A stretch of DNA of 64,000 nucleotides from JAJYSO01 sp964451785 (GCA_964451785.1 CAYVJG010000012.1:13463-77462); one strand, 5' to 3'; shown: positions 44,227 to 53,712, numbered from the stretch's first letter. Notes: generated from the sequence alone by a model not told the origin. A program made the numbers and translations.

Positions 44227-44234
44227 CAAATATA
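44227..44234 (-). promoter_or_regulatory. Predicted promoter (-7) of lacZ
   Basis: On the minus strand this is TATATTTG, a perfect -7 match, giving a leader of about 35-40 nt. A -33 element is not obvious, which would suit an activator-dependent promoter. Confidence 0.5.
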
Positions 44235-44383
44235 ATTAAAACCTATTAAACTGGGACTTATACATAAGGCTTATATATGTTAAAATATTAATTTTAACAT
44301 ACAAACCCGTTAATATTTGTTATTTCTGCAAACCCGGTTGTGGTTTTGAATCGGTGGTTGAAACACAATAATGACAAAATCCT

Positions 44384-44391
44384 TATTTTTG
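44384..44391 (+). promoter_or_regulatory. Predicted promoter (-7) of the galT operon
   Basis: TATTTTTG is a perfect -7 match lying 14 bp before the galT start codon. GTTG (44357-44360) may be the -33. Confidence 0.5.
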
Positions 44392-44405
44392 AAGAAATTT
44401 AAATT

Positions 44406-45440
44406 ATGATTGATAACAATTCTCCTCATATGCGCGTCAATATTTTGACAGGCGAAAAAGTGTTGGTGTCTCCACATCGCAGTAAGCGTCCTTGGCAGGG
44501 CAAACAAGAAGAAGTAGCGGTAGACAAGAAAAATGAATACGAACCTGAATGTTATTTGTGTCCGGGTAACACGCGTGCTGATGGCACACAAAATCCGGAT
44601 TATCAACAAAACTTCACCTTTGTAAATGATTTTTCAGCCTTGCTTAAAGACAGCTCTACGGCTGTAGATAATGAGGACGATTTGCTAATCAAAGAGGGTA
44701 TTCGCGGTATTTGTAAAGTACTCGCTTTTACATCACGCCACGATTTAACTTTGGCTACTATGCCTGAGGAAGATATTGTGACCGTGGTTAAGTTGTGGCA
44801 AAAAGAATTTGACGAATTGCGTCAAAACGACTGGATTAAATACATTCAGATTTTTGAAAACAAAGGCGCAATTATGGGCTGTAGTAATCCACATCCTCAT
44901 GGTCAAATTTGGTCGCAAAGCAGTTTACCGGTTGAAGTAGAAAAAGAACTTAAGCAACAAAAATTATATTTTGATAAACACGGCAAAACTTTGTTGAGTG
45001 CTTATATTGCTTTAGAACAACGCAAAGATGAGCGTATCATTTATCAAAATGATTCATTTGTCGTATTGGTACCTTTTTGGGCAGCATGGCCTTATGAAAC
45101 GATGATTGTTTCAAAACGAGCAGTGCAGTATGTTACCGAATTTACTGAACAAGAACAACGCGATTTAGCTGCTGCTCTAAAAGTGTTGACAGTTAAATAT
45201 GACAATTTATTTAATACTTCATTTCCTTATTCTGCCGGTATTCATCAAGCTCCGGTCAATAGCGGTGAATTTCCGGAATGGCATTGGCACATGCATTTTT
45301 ACCCACCATTGTTGCGCTCTGCGACAGTAAAGAAATTTATGGTGGGCTATGAAATGATGGCTAATCCACAACGCGATATTACAGCTGAATTGGCAGCACA
45401 ACAACTAAAAGATTTATCAACTCAACACTATAGCCTTTAA
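44406..45440 (+). CDS. galT: UDP-glucose-hexose-1-phosphate uridylyltransferase
   Basis: This Leloir-pathway enzyme exchanges UMP between UDP-glucose and galactose 1-phosphate. The 344-residue protein is of the E. coli type. The active site NPHPHGQIW (residues 161-169) has nucleophilic His165. Zinc ligands are in CYLCPGN, and the late HWHMHFYPPLLRS is conserved. galK follows 4 bp downstream, so they form an operon. lacZ is divergent on the other side. Confidence 0.97.
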   Translation: MIDNNSPHMRVNILTGEKVLVSPHRSKRPWQGKQEEVAVDKKNEYEPECYLCPGNTRADGTQNPDYQQNFTFVNDFSALLKDSSTAVDNEDDLLIKEGIRGICKVLAFTSRHDLTLATMPEEDIVTVVKLWQKEFDELRQNDWIKYIQIFENKGAIMGCSNPHPHGQIWSQSSLPVEVEKELKQQKLYFDKHGKTLLSAYIALEQRKDERIIYQNDSFVVLVPFWAAWPYETMIVSKRAVQYVTEFTEQEQRDLAAALKVLTVKYDNLFNTSFPYSAGIHQAPVNSGEFPEWHWHMHFYPPLLRSATVKKFMVGYEMMANPQRDITAELAAQQLKDLSTQHYSL

Positions 45441-45444
45441 GCTT

Positions 45445-46605
45445 ATGATGACTAAAGACGAAATTAGCAGTCTGTTTGAACAGCAGTTTAACCAAGCTCC
45501 AGACGTGGTAGCGCAAGCCCCGGGACGCATTAATATTATTGGTGAACACACAGATTATAACGATGGTTTTGTTTTGCCCGCAGCTATAGCACAACACACC
45601 TTGGTGGCGTGCTCAAAACGCACGGATGATAAAGTGGTTTTGTATTCTGTTTTATTTGATGAAACTTTTGAAATCGAATTAGCTCAACTCGCTCCGCAAG
45701 CTCAAGATGCTTGGACAAACTATATTTTAGGGGTTGCCGATCAGTTTTTAAAACGCGATATTGCTCTTACAGGATTTAACTTGATTGTAGATGGTAACGT
45801 GCCTTTAGGGTCAGGATTATCTTCTTCAGCTTCTGTAGAGTGCGCCACAGCTGTAGCCTTAAATCAAATGTATAACAGTCAATTTGAAGCTATTGAACTG
45901 GTGAAGATAGCTCAGGCTGCTGAGCATACTTTTGCCGAGGTAAAATGCGGAATTATGGATCAATTTGCTTCTGTATTTGGCAAAGAAGAGCAAGTAGTTC
46001 GTTTAGATTGTCGTGATTTGACTTATGAGTATTATCCGCTGGAACTAGGTGATTACGCTTTGCTATTACTCAATACTAATATAAAACACTCACTAGCTTC
46101 TTCAGCTTATAACGATCGTCGCGAGGCTTGCGAAACAGCTGTCAAACTCATTCAACAAAAATACCCTGAAGTTAATTCTTTACGCGATGTGACTGTAGAT
46201 ATGCTCGATGAAATTATAGCTACTCAACAGCCTGATATTTACCCTAAAGTAAAATATGTGGTGGCCGAAATAAATCGCGTTTTGCAAGCCTCGGAGGCAT
46301 TGAATAAAGGCGACTTGGAAACAGTAGGCGAATTGATGTATGCTACTCATCAGGGTTTGAGTGAAAACTATCAAGTGAGCTGCCCTGAGTTAGATTTTCT
46401 AGTCGACTTTGTAAAAGCTGATGAAAACGTGCTCGGCGCGCGCGTGATGGGAGGCGGTTTTGGTGGATGCACCATCAATTTAGTCAAAAAAGATTATCGC
46501 GATGCACTTATTGCTAAGATTAAACCTGCTTATGAAGCGCAGTTTGATTTAGAATTAACGCCGATTAAAGTGCGCCCTTCACAAGGTGCCGGATGTTTAA
46601 ATTAA
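45445..46605 (+). CDS. galK: Galactokinase
   Basis: This GHMP kinase phosphorylates alpha-D-galactose with ATP. The 386-residue protein has the galactokinase signature GRINIIGEHTDYNDGFVLP (near residues 27-45), the ATP loop PLGSGLSSSASVE (near 119-131) and the C-terminal RVMGGGFGGCTI. It lies 4 bp after galT. Between it and galM a complete FR1 element has inserted. Confidence 0.97.
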   Translation: MMTKDEISSLFEQQFNQAPDVVAQAPGRINIIGEHTDYNDGFVLPAAIAQHTLVACSKRTDDKVVLYSVLFDETFEIELAQLAPQAQDAWTNYILGVADQFLKRDIALTGFNLIVDGNVPLGSGLSSSASVECATAVALNQMYNSQFEAIELVKIAQAAEHTFAEVKCGIMDQFASVFGKEEQVVRLDCRDLTYEYYPLELGDYALLLLNTNIKHSLASSAYNDRREACETAVKLIQQKYPEVNSLRDVTVDMLDEIIATQQPDIYPKVKYVVAEINRVLQASEALNKGDLETVGELMYATHQGLSENYQVSCPELDFLVDFVKADENVLGARVMGGGFGGCTINLVKKDYRDALIAKIKPAYEAQFDLELTPIKVRPSQGAGCLN

Positions 46606-46615
46606 ATAGCGCTAA

Positions 46616-46740
46616 TACCGTATGTATAAATTAAATAGTCCAATTTCGACTTTGTCTCATTGTACTAGTAATTTATGAACCACGGTATTATACCTATAAA
46701 AAATATTCTAAATCGGACTAAAAAATAATTCTAATTGGTA
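46616..46740 (+). repeat. FR1 repeat, copy D, between galK and galM
   Basis: This 125-bp copy is flanked by TAA on both sides (46613-46615 and 46741-46743). It fills nearly the whole galK-galM spacer and ends 4 bp before the galM ATG. Confidence 0.92.
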
Positions 46741-46744
46741 TAAG

Positions 46745-47803
46745 ATGGTAAAGGAAAAAGATTTTATAGCTGAACACAACGGAAAGCAAACTCGTTTGAT
46801 TACTCTGACTAATCAGCACGGCATGCAAGTACAAATCACAAATTATGGCGCCCGTATAGTGAGCATTTTGGTGCCCGATAAAACAGGCGCATTAATCGAT
46901 GTGAATATAGGACACAGTTCTATTCAGCAGTATTTATCTGAAAAAGATAACTATTACGGTACAGTGGTTGGCCGCGTGTGTGGTCGTATTCGCGATGCAC
47001 GTTTTACAATTGATGAGCAAACTTATGAGTTAACACCTAATAATGGAGCTAACTTTTTGCACGGTGGAGAAAACGGATTTCACACACAAGTTTTTGAAAT
47101 TGTTGAGCAGACCAATGAACGTGTAACTTTAAATTATAAAGCTAAGGATGGAGAAGAAGGTTTCCCCGGAAATTTAGACTTGACACTTACCTATACCTTG
47201 GCGGGCGACAATAGTATCGATTTAAGTTTTGAAGCCGTATCGGATAAAAAAACACCTCTTAATTTAACGCATCACGCCTTTTTTAATTTGAATGGCGAGG
47301 GGAGTGGAACAGTGCTTAAACATCAATTACAAATTTTTACAGATACCTATTTGCCTATAAAAGACGATGTGTTACCAACAGGTGAGCTAGCAAAAGTAAA
47401 AGATATTGTATTTGATTTTACACAGTTAAAACCAATTGGAGAAGCTATAGATCAACCCGATCAACAACTTATCTACGGTAAAGGTTACGATCATACTTTT
47501 GTGTTGGATACAAAATTTAAACCCGGAAAAATCAAAAAAGCAGCTTATGCCATTGGTGATCAAACAGGAATTAGCTTAACAGTTTTTACCGACCAACCAG
47601 GGATACACTTATATACTGGAAATTTTATGGAAGGGCAGTTTGAATTAAAGTCTGGCGCTAAGGATGAGTGTAGAACAGCGTTTTGTTTAGAAACACAACA
47701 TTTAGCTGACGCCCTGAATCAACCGCAGTTTCCGTCAATCATTTTACAGCCACAGGAAGTGTTTAAAACCCAAACTAAATTTAAGTTTGCTGTAGAAAAA
47801 TAA
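46745..47803 (+). CDS. galM: Aldose 1-epimerase (galactose mutarotase)
   Basis: This interconverts alpha and beta galactose, feeding the Leloir pathway. At 352 residues it has GRVCGRIRDARF (near 75-86), the acid/base His in THHAFFNL (near 175-182), the catalytic Glu in FCLETQHLADALNQP (near 317-331) and GKGYDHTFVLD. The start ATG lies 1 bp after the TAA flank of an FR1 copy, so its whole immediate leader is repeat DNA and no ribosome-binding site is seen. It is the third gene of the gal cluster. Confidence 0.96.
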   Translation: MVKEKDFIAEHNGKQTRLITLTNQHGMQVQITNYGARIVSILVPDKTGALIDVNIGHSSIQQYLSEKDNYYGTVVGRVCGRIRDARFTIDEQTYELTPNNGANFLHGGENGFHTQVFEIVEQTNERVTLNYKAKDGEEGFPGNLDLTLTYTLAGDNSIDLSFEAVSDKKTPLNLTHHAFFNLNGEGSGTVLKHQLQIFTDTYLPIKDDVLPTGELAKVKDIVFDFTQLKPIGEAIDQPDQQLIYGKGYDHTFVLDTKFKPGKIKKAAYAIGDQTGISLTVFTDQPGIHLYTGNFMEGQFELKSGAKDECRTAFCLETQHLADALNQPQFPSIILQPQEVFKTQTKFKFAVEK

Positions 47804-47816
47804 GATTTAAAAAAAA

Positions 47817-47845
47817 GGCTATCGATTATCGATAGCCCTTTTTTT
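47817..47845 (+). terminator. Terminator after galM
   Basis: GGCTATCGAT pairs with ATCGATAGCC around a short loop, with an A run before and a T run after. Confidence 0.92.
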
Positions 47846-47864
47846 AAAATAGAAATGAATGTGA

Positions 47865-48170
47865 CTAGTTAGCCATTTCGTCAGCTTTTTCTTTTAGCTT
47901 TTTAGCAGCATCTTCAGTTTTTTTAGCAATGGTATCAGCGGCATCTTCTACTTTGTCAGATACTGTATCTACAGCTTCGTCAATTTTGTCAGCTGCATTA
48001 TCAATAGCTTCACCTGTTTTTTCCATAGTTTTATCAACATGGTCACCTGCTTCATCTAAAGTTTTTTCAACTTTAGAGTTGTCTTCTTTAGTTGTGTTTT
48101 TACATGAAGTAACCGTTAGAGATAATCCAAAAACAGCAACAAGACCTAATGTGAGAATTGATTTTTTCAT
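47865..48170 (-). CDS. Small lipoprotein with apolipoprotein/LEA-like repeats
   Basis: This is a 101-residue protein with a lipoprotein signal (TSCKN, Cys23). The mature part is an almost uninterrupted amphipathic helix of imperfect 11-mers such as KIDEAVDTVSD and KVEDAADTIAK, rich in Asp, Glu, Ala and Lys. This is the pattern of LEA-like and YtxH-like helices that cover membrane or act in stress. Such proteins are common in flavobacteria. No enzyme activity is expected. Confidence 0.75.
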   Translation of the reverse strand: MKKSILTLGLVAVFGLSLTVTSCKNTTKEDNSKVEKTLDEAGDHVDKTMEKTGEAIDNAADKIDEAVDTVSDKVEDAADTIAKKTEDAAKKLKEKADEMAN

Positions 48171-48280
48171 TTTATATTTTATTAATGGTTAGACCACAAA
48201 GGTAATAAAATTTATGAATTAACAAATATGCAGATGTTTTTTATCAAATAGCTATAACCAATGGTTAGTAGTTATATTTA

Positions 48281-49528
48281 TCATTTAATCAGTTTGTTAG
48301 CTTTAATATAACCAATAATGCAAGCTGTGGCGCCGCGATGTGAGTTGATGTAATCTTTAGCTAATTGGCCTGTGTGTATTCTAAATTGATCATCTTCAAC
48401 CAAATGCTTTAAGCTAGCACTACATTCAGAAGGCGTTTTGACAGAAAAAACAGCGTTTAGGTCTATAAGTTGTTGAGCTTCTGGGAATTTTTGATGATTC
48501 TGTCCAATAATAATGGGTACGCCAAAAGTGGCAGGTTCTAGAATATTGTGTAGTCCTGTTGTACCAGCTGCACCGCCCACATAAGCCAAATCAGCATAAG
48601 CGTATATTTTAGAAAGCAAGCCGACCGTGTTGACAATTAAAATACTGCAATCCACTAGTGATTGACCTGCTCGTTCAGAGTAGAGTAGGGCGGATTTGGT
48701 CAATTTAGAACGAAATTCTTCTATTTTTTGCTGTTTTATCTGATGAGGAGCAATGATAAATTTGACCTGTTTAGGTGCTGAATTGATATAGTCGAGTAAA
48801 AGTGCTTCGTCTTCAGGCCAGGTGCTACCACAAACAACACAGAGTGACTTTCCTTTAAATTCTTCTACAAAATCTAAATGATTATCGATGTTGAGTTGAT
48901 TGGCCACCCGGTCAAAGCGTGTGTCACCACTGATGCTTACATTTTTAAAGCCTTGTTGTTTTAATAAATCACGCGCTTGAGCAGTTTGCACAAAAAGATG
49001 CTGAAAGCGTTGTAAAGCTTGACGCATAAACCTGCCATAGGGTTTAAAGTAGATTTGCTCTTTTCTGAAATTTCCCGAAACCAAAAGTGTTGGGGTGTGC
49101 TGTTTGGTCAATTCCTTTAAATAATTTGGCCAAATTTCATACTTTACAAATAAAGCTAATTGTGGATGTGCAAGTGTTACAAAGCGTTTCGCAGCTTGTG
49201 GCGTGTCTAGTGGAAGGTAAGTCGTGCAATCGGCTAATGGATTATTTTTTTTAACCTCATAACCTGAAGGGGAGAAAAACGTGACCAAAAGTTTGTAGTT
49301 AGGATAATCTTTTTTCAAGACTTCTAGTATTGGAACGCCTTGTTCATATTCGCCTAAAGAAGCTGCATGTAGCCAAATCACTTTATCATTCTTAGAAATT
49401 TTTTTTTGTATTTCGTTAAAAGTTTGACGACGACCATTGACAAATAAGCGCATTTTAGCACTGAATAATTTGCTGATAGGGAGTAGCTTATGAATGATTA
49501 TGAGTAAGAAGTTATAAAGGTACTGCAA
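48281..49528 (-). CDS. waaA: 3-Deoxy-D-manno-octulosonic acid transferase
   Basis: This inner-membrane glycosyltransferase adds Kdo to lipid A precursors. At 415 residues it has an N-terminal membrane anchor, the WLHAASLGEYEQGVPIL motif (near residues 49-65), the ISGDTRFDRV linker near 199-208 and the nucleotide-binding YVGGAAGTTGLHNILEPATFG in two parts near 315-335. A minus-strand TACTTTTG promoter lies 16 bp upstream. It is divergent from the DegT aminotransferase gene. Confidence 0.94.
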   Translation of the reverse strand: MQYLYNFLLIIIHKLLPISKLFSAKMRLFVNGRRQTFNEIQKKISKNDKVIWLHAASLGEYEQGVPILEVLKKDYPNYKLLVTFFSPSGYEVKKNNPLADCTTYLPLDTPQAAKRFVTLAHPQLALFVKYEIWPNYLKELTKQHTPTLLVSGNFRKEQIYFKPYGRFMRQALQRFQHLFVQTAQARDLLKQQGFKNVSISGDTRFDRVANQLNIDNHLDFVEEFKGKSLCVVCGSTWPEDEALLLDYINSAPKQVKFIIAPHQIKQQKIEEFRSKLTKSALLYSERAGQSLVDCSILIVNTVGLLSKIYAYADLAYVGGAAGTTGLHNILEPATFGVPIIIGQNHQKFPEAQQLIDLNAVFSVKTPSECSASLKHLVEDDQFRIHTGQLAKDYINSHRGATACIIGYIKANKLIK

Positions 49529-49543
49529 GGTTAAAATTTTTGT

Positions 49544-49551
49544 ACAAAAGT
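49544..49551 (-). promoter_or_regulatory. Predicted promoter (-7) of waaA
   Basis: On the minus strand this is TACTTTTG, a perfect -7 match, 15 bp from the start codon. Confidence 0.5.
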
Positions 49552-49594
49552 AAGGCTTTCTCTAAAATCTTATGGATAGAAACAGCTTATTTCG

Positions 49595-49602
49595 TACTTT
49601 TG
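49595..49602 (+). promoter_or_regulatory. Predicted promoter (-7) of the DegT aminotransferase
   Basis: TACTTTTG is a perfect -7 match, 20 bp before ATG 49623 and downstream of the alternative ATG 49572. It therefore helps decide the start. Confidence 0.55.
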
Positions 49603-49622
49603 AGCTAGATAAAAAAAACCGT

Positions 49623-50756
49623 ATGAAAAAGATACAAATGGTTGACCTCAAAGGTCAATACCAAGGAATTAAAGATGAAGTTAACGCTTCGTTTGATACA
49701 ATTTTGGATAATACAGCTTTTATCAATGGCCCGGCAGTGCATTCATTTCAAGCTAATTTAGAAAAATACCTCGGCGTCAAACACGTCATTCCATGTGCTA
49801 ATGGTACTGATGCTTTGCAAATCGCGATGATGGGGCTTGGACTTAAGCCTGGTGATGAAGTTATTACAACCGACTTTACTTTTGCGGCTACTGCTGAGGT
49901 GATTGGTCTTTTACAATTGACACCGGTTTTAGTTGATATCGATGAAAAATCATTTAACATCGATCCTGAAGCAATTAAAGCGGCTATTACACCTAACACT
50001 AAAGCGATTGTTCCGGTACACCTTTTTGGTCAAGTAGCTAATATGGAAGCGATTATGAAAATTGCTGAGGCTCACGATCTTTTTGTTATTGAAGATAATG
50101 CACAAGCGATAGGAGCTGATTACGTGTTTAGCGATGGTTCGGTTAAAAAAACAGGAACTATTGGACACATTGGGGCAACTTCATTCTTCCCTTCAAAAAA
50201 CTTAGGTTGCTATGGTGATGGCGGTGCGTTGTTTACTAATGATGATGATTTGGCACACATTATTCGCGGTATTGTCAACCACGGAATGTATGAGCGCTAT
50301 TATCACGATGTGGTAGGGGTAAACTCGCGTTTAGATAGTTTTCAAGCGGCAGTACTCGACGCTAAATTACCTAAATTAGATGCGTATAATACAGCGCGGC
50401 GTGAGGCGGCTAAAAAATATACAGCTGCCTTTGCCGATAATAAAAACTTAGCTGCTCCTGATATCATTGCCGAAAATGAAAATACACATGTTTATCACCA
50501 ATATTCTTTACGCGTATTAAACGGCAAACGCGATGAACTCGTTCAACATTTACGTGAAAAAGAAATCCCTTGTGGTATTTATTACCCGGTTCCATTACAC
50601 CGTCAAAAAGCTTATTTAGACGAACGTTATAACGAAGCAGATTTTGAGGTGACAAACCAAATGTGTAAGGAGGTAATTGCACTACCAATGCACACGGAGC
50701 TGGATGATGAACAAATCACTTACATCACTGATACAGTGAATGCGTTTATTGGTTAA
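49623..50756 (+). CDS. DegT/DnrJ/EryC1/StrS-family sugar aminotransferase
   Basis: This PLP-dependent aminotransferase acts on nucleotide-linked keto sugars, often for surface glycans. The trimmed protein has 377 residues. It begins MKKIQMVDLKGQY, with CANGTDALQIAMMGLGLKPG (near 56-75), VPVHLFGQVANM (near 135-146) and the PLP Lys in TSFFPSKNLGCYGDGG (near 183-198). The open frame allows a start at 49572, but a perfect promoter box lies inside that extension, so ATG 49623 is preferred. It may feed an amino sugar to LPS or a glycan, next to waaA. Confidence 0.92.
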   Translation: MKKIQMVDLKGQYQGIKDEVNASFDTILDNTAFINGPAVHSFQANLEKYLGVKHVIPCANGTDALQIAMMGLGLKPGDEVITTDFTFAATAEVIGLLQLTPVLVDIDEKSFNIDPEAIKAAITPNTKAIVPVHLFGQVANMEAIMKIAEAHDLFVIEDNAQAIGADYVFSDGSVKKTGTIGHIGATSFFPSKNLGCYGDGGALFTNDDDLAHIIRGIVNHGMYERYYHDVVGVNSRLDSFQAAVLDAKLPKLDAYNTARREAAKKYTAAFADNKNLAAPDIIAENENTHVYHQYSLRVLNGKRDELVQHLREKEIPCGIYYPVPLHRQKAYLDERYNEADFEVTNQMCKEVIALPMHTELDDEQITYITDTVNAFIG

Positions 50757-50809
50757 GATTAATTGAAATTGTTTTTGTTTAGAAAACAGTTTTGATTTAA
50801 ACTTCATAA

Positions 50810-50844
50810 AAAAGCCGGTAAGATTAATTTCTTACCGGCTTTTT
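50810..50844. terminator. Bidirectional terminator between the aminotransferase and GH92 genes
   Basis: AAAAGCCGGTAAGA pairs with TCTTACCGGCTTTT around a 6-nt loop. Confidence 0.93.
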
Positions 50845-50869
50845 AGAACCTTATTGTCAGGAGACAATT

Positions 50870-53161
50870 TTATTTTGCTTCTGAGTAAGATGAGGGGTAA
50901 CTAGCAGATTGTGTGCCGCGCGTTTTATTAGGTGTGTCGCCCATATCGATAGTGAGTGTGCCACCGTTTAGAATGTCAAAGTGATTAATCCAGTTTTTGT
51001 CGTAAGACTTACCATTGAGTTGCATACCTTCTACATAGATGTTTTTAGCGCTGTTTTGCGGTGCTTTGATGACAAAATCATTGCCGTTGCTGAGGTGTAA
51101 AGTGATTTCTTTAAATAATGGAGCTCCAAAAACATATTCTGTACTTGCCGGATTAACAGGGTAAAAGCCCATGGCTGAGAAAACGTACCAAGCTGAAGTT
51201 TGTCCATTGTCTTCGTCACCAGAATACCCAAATGGAATAGGTGCGTATAAGCGATTCATCACTTGACGGACCCAATATTGAGTTTTCCAAGGTTGACCGG
51301 CATAGTTGTACAGATAAATCATGTGCTGTATAGGTTGATTGCCGTGCGCATATTGTCCAAATCCGGCAATTTGCATCTCGCGGATTTCGTGAATCACCTG
51401 TCCGTAATAACTGTCGTCAAAAACAGGTGGCATGACAAAAACAGAATCTAACATTTGTGTAAACTCTTGTTGGCCTCCCATCAAATTGATTAAGCCTTGA
51501 ACATCGTGAAAAACCGACCAAGAGTAGTGCCAGCTGTTACCTTCTGTAAAGGCGTCGCCCCATTTAAAGGGATTAAAAGGCGATTGAAAAGTGCCATCTT
51601 CGTTTTTACCGCGCATTAAGTTGTGAGTAGGATCAAAAAGATTGCGGTAATTTTGACTGCGTTTTTCGTATAGTTTAGTTTCTTTTTTAGGGCGATCTAA
51701 GGCTTTCCCTAAGGCATAAATGGCGTAATCATCGTAGGCATATTCTAGTGTGCGAGCAGCATTTTCGTTGATTCCTACATTATACGGTACATAACCTAAG
51801 TTGTTGTAATAATCAACGCCTTCGCGACCTACAGCAGGGATGGGACCTTCGTTGTTGGCATCGTGAAGAAGTGCTTTATACAAGGTTTTGATGTCATAGC
51901 CGCGTAAGCCTTTTAAGTAAGCTCCCGCCACAACTGAGGCTGAGTTGTTACCAATCATCACATCGCGGAATCCCGGAGCAGACCATTCTGGTAAGAATCC
52001 GCCTTCTTGATAATCGTTCACTAATCCTTTTTGCATTTCGATATTGATTTCAGGATACATCAAGGTTAAGAAAGGGTATAATGCTCTAAAGGTGTCCCAA
52101 AATCCGGTGCCAGCAAACATGTAGCCTTTTTCGATTTTACCGTTGTACGGACTGTAATGCACAATTTTTCCCTTAGCATCGATTTCATACATTTTTAGTG
52201 GGAAAAACAACATGCGATAAAGGCTGGAGTAAAAGGTACGCACTTGGTCAATAGTGCCACCAGACACTTCAATACGGCTGAGCTTTTCATTCCAAGCTTT
52301 CTTGGCTTTTGTTTTAGTTTGAGCAAAAGAATCGGTGCCGATTTCTGATTTTAAATTGCGTTCAGCTTGCTCAAAACTGGTGAATGAAGAGGCGACTTTT
52401 AAATGGATTTTTTCGCCTTTTTTGGTGTTAAATTGGATTAACGCGCCGGAGTGGTCAGCTGTTAATTCTAATTTGTTTTTGTGAAGAATTTCTCCACTCC
52501 AGGTGTTGCTAGCTGTAAAGGGCTTGTCAAAATAAATGACAAAATAATTTTTGAAATTATCAGGTACGCCACCACTATTTTTGGAGGTGTAACCGATAAT
52601 TTTTTGTTCTTCGGGAATAATTTTGATATACGACCCATCATCATAAGCGTCAATAACAATATAAGCACTATCAGACTTAGGGAAAGTGAATTGGAATTGA
52701 GCGCCGCGCGTAGTTGGCGTCACCTCAGCCCACACATCGTGATCAGCTAAATAGACTTCATAATAGTAAGGCGTAGCGGTTTCTGTTTGATGTGAAAACC
52801 AGCTAGCGCGTTCTTTTTCAGTAAAGGTTGCAGAGCCTGTCACTGGCATGATTGAAAATTGTGCATAATCATTCATCCAAGGAGAAGGTTGGTGTGTTTG
52901 TTTAAGCCCTCTAATTTTATGGGCATCATAGCGGTATTGCCAGCCATCGCCGTTTTTTCCGGTTTGGGGTGTCCACAAGTTCATTCCCCAAGGCATGCCT
53001 ACAGCAGGATAGGTGTTGCCGGTTGATAATTCATAGCTCGATAGAGTTCCCATTAAGGTATTGACATACTGAACGGGGTTTTCTACTCGTGTGATTTGTT
53101 GAGCAAAGCTGCTATAACTGTAGTATAAAAAACAGAATAAGGAAAGTAAACGGATTTTCAT
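50870..53161 (-). CDS. GH92-family alpha-mannosidase
   Basis: This is an exported exo-alpha-mannosidase of 763 residues. The signal peptide covers residues 1-20 (ending SSFAQQ). The N-terminal beta domain (YVNTLMGTLSSYELSTGNTY) and the alpha/alpha barrel carry GH92 hallmarks: GTGFWDTFRALYPFLTLM, the PEWSAPGFRDVMIGNNSASV region and GDEDNGQTSAWYVFSAMGF in adjoining parts. These enzymes trim alpha-mannosides in the periplasm. It is isolated, with no SusCD pair beside it. The spacing to neighbours suggests its own promoter. Confidence 0.94.
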   Translation of the reverse strand: MKIRLLSLFCFLYYSYSSFAQQITRVENPVQYVNTLMGTLSSYELSTGNTYPAVGMPWGMNLWTPQTGKNGDGWQYRYDAHKIRGLKQTHQPSPWMNDYAQFSIMPVTGSATFTEKERASWFSHQTETATPYYYEVYLADHDVWAEVTPTTRGAQFQFTFPKSDSAYIVIDAYDDGSYIKIIPEEQKIIGYTSKNSGGVPDNFKNYFVIYFDKPFTASNTWSGEILHKNKLELTADHSGALIQFNTKKGEKIHLKVASSFTSFEQAERNLKSEIGTDSFAQTKTKAKKAWNEKLSRIEVSGGTIDQVRTFYSSLYRMLFFPLKMYEIDAKGKIVHYSPYNGKIEKGYMFAGTGFWDTFRALYPFLTLMYPEINIEMQKGLVNDYQEGGFLPEWSAPGFRDVMIGNNSASVVAGAYLKGLRGYDIKTLYKALLHDANNEGPIPAVGREGVDYYNNLGYVPYNVGINENAARTLEYAYDDYAIYALGKALDRPKKETKLYEKRSQNYRNLFDPTHNLMRGKNEDGTFQSPFNPFKWGDAFTEGNSWHYSWSVFHDVQGLINLMGGQQEFTQMLDSVFVMPPVFDDSYYGQVIHEIREMQIAGFGQYAHGNQPIQHMIYLYNYAGQPWKTQYWVRQVMNRLYAPIPFGYSGDEDNGQTSAWYVFSAMGFYPVNPASTEYVFGAPLFKEITLHLSNGNDFVIKAPQNSAKNIYVEGMQLNGKSYDKNWINHFDILNGGTLTIDMGDTPNKTRGTQSASYPSSYSEAK

Positions 53162-53448
53162 ATAAAAAGGGAATTTAAACTATGAGATAGATCAAAAAAT
53201 AAGTGATTTAAGCATTGTGTACAAGCTGAAAAACTAGATAGGATTTAAATTAGTACTTTTTTGCGTAATAAGCTGGTCGTATTTCTAGAGATAAGGCATA
53301 AATACACCAAAACATACCCCAAACACTAGTTGTCAGATGCACGTAAAGTATTAAATCTTCCTTATTAAATCAGAGGCTAATGATAGTTAAAAAAAGTGAG
53401 CTTAAAAAGAGATTGGCGTCAGAAAAGGGATTAAATAAAATCAAAAAA
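53162..53448. other. AT-rich region upstream of GH92
   Basis: There is no gene, repeat or strong hairpin. It probably holds the GH92 promoter, but no convincing -7 box is visible. Confidence 0.5.
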
Positions 53449-53475
53449 CTCTCTTTAACACAAAGTTAGAGAGAG
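53449..53475 (-). terminator. Terminator after the 60-residue membrane protein gene
   Basis: CTCTCTTTAAC (53449-53459) pairs with GTTAGAGAGAG (53465-53475) with one mismatch, and a T run follows on the minus strand. Confidence 0.7.
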
Positions 53476-53529
53476 CTTGTTTTATAGAGTGGATTAATCA
53501 AAGAGATTGATTAATGGGAAAATATTCAA

Positions 53530-53712
53530 TTATTGTTCTGTCTTTTGTTTTTGTAGTTTTTTGACTTGACTAATCATCAACCAAATACTGGTACCACAGA
53601 TGATACCATTGGCAAAATAATGACCATGGCTATCAATTTCTAGGCTGAAACCAACTAAGCTAATGGCAAGTAGAACAACGGACAATATAATAAGTAGCTG
53701 TGTTTTTTTCAT
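53530..53712 (-). CDS. Small two-helix membrane protein
   Basis: This 60-residue protein has two hydrophobic segments (residues 5-22 and 31-48) separated by a short polar loop with SHGHYF, and a basic C-terminal tail (KKLQKQKTEQ). It has its own downstream terminator, which supports it being a real gene. No family is recognised and no function is assigned. Confidence 0.6.
   Translation of the reverse strand: MKKTQLLIILSVVLLAISLVGFSLEIDSHGHYFANGIICGTSIWLMISQVKKLQKQKTEQ

Noticed and set aside
49572..49622. Start of the DegT aminotransferase at 49572
   Set aside because: A perfect -7 promoter box lies inside this extension, and family members begin near MKKIQMVDL.
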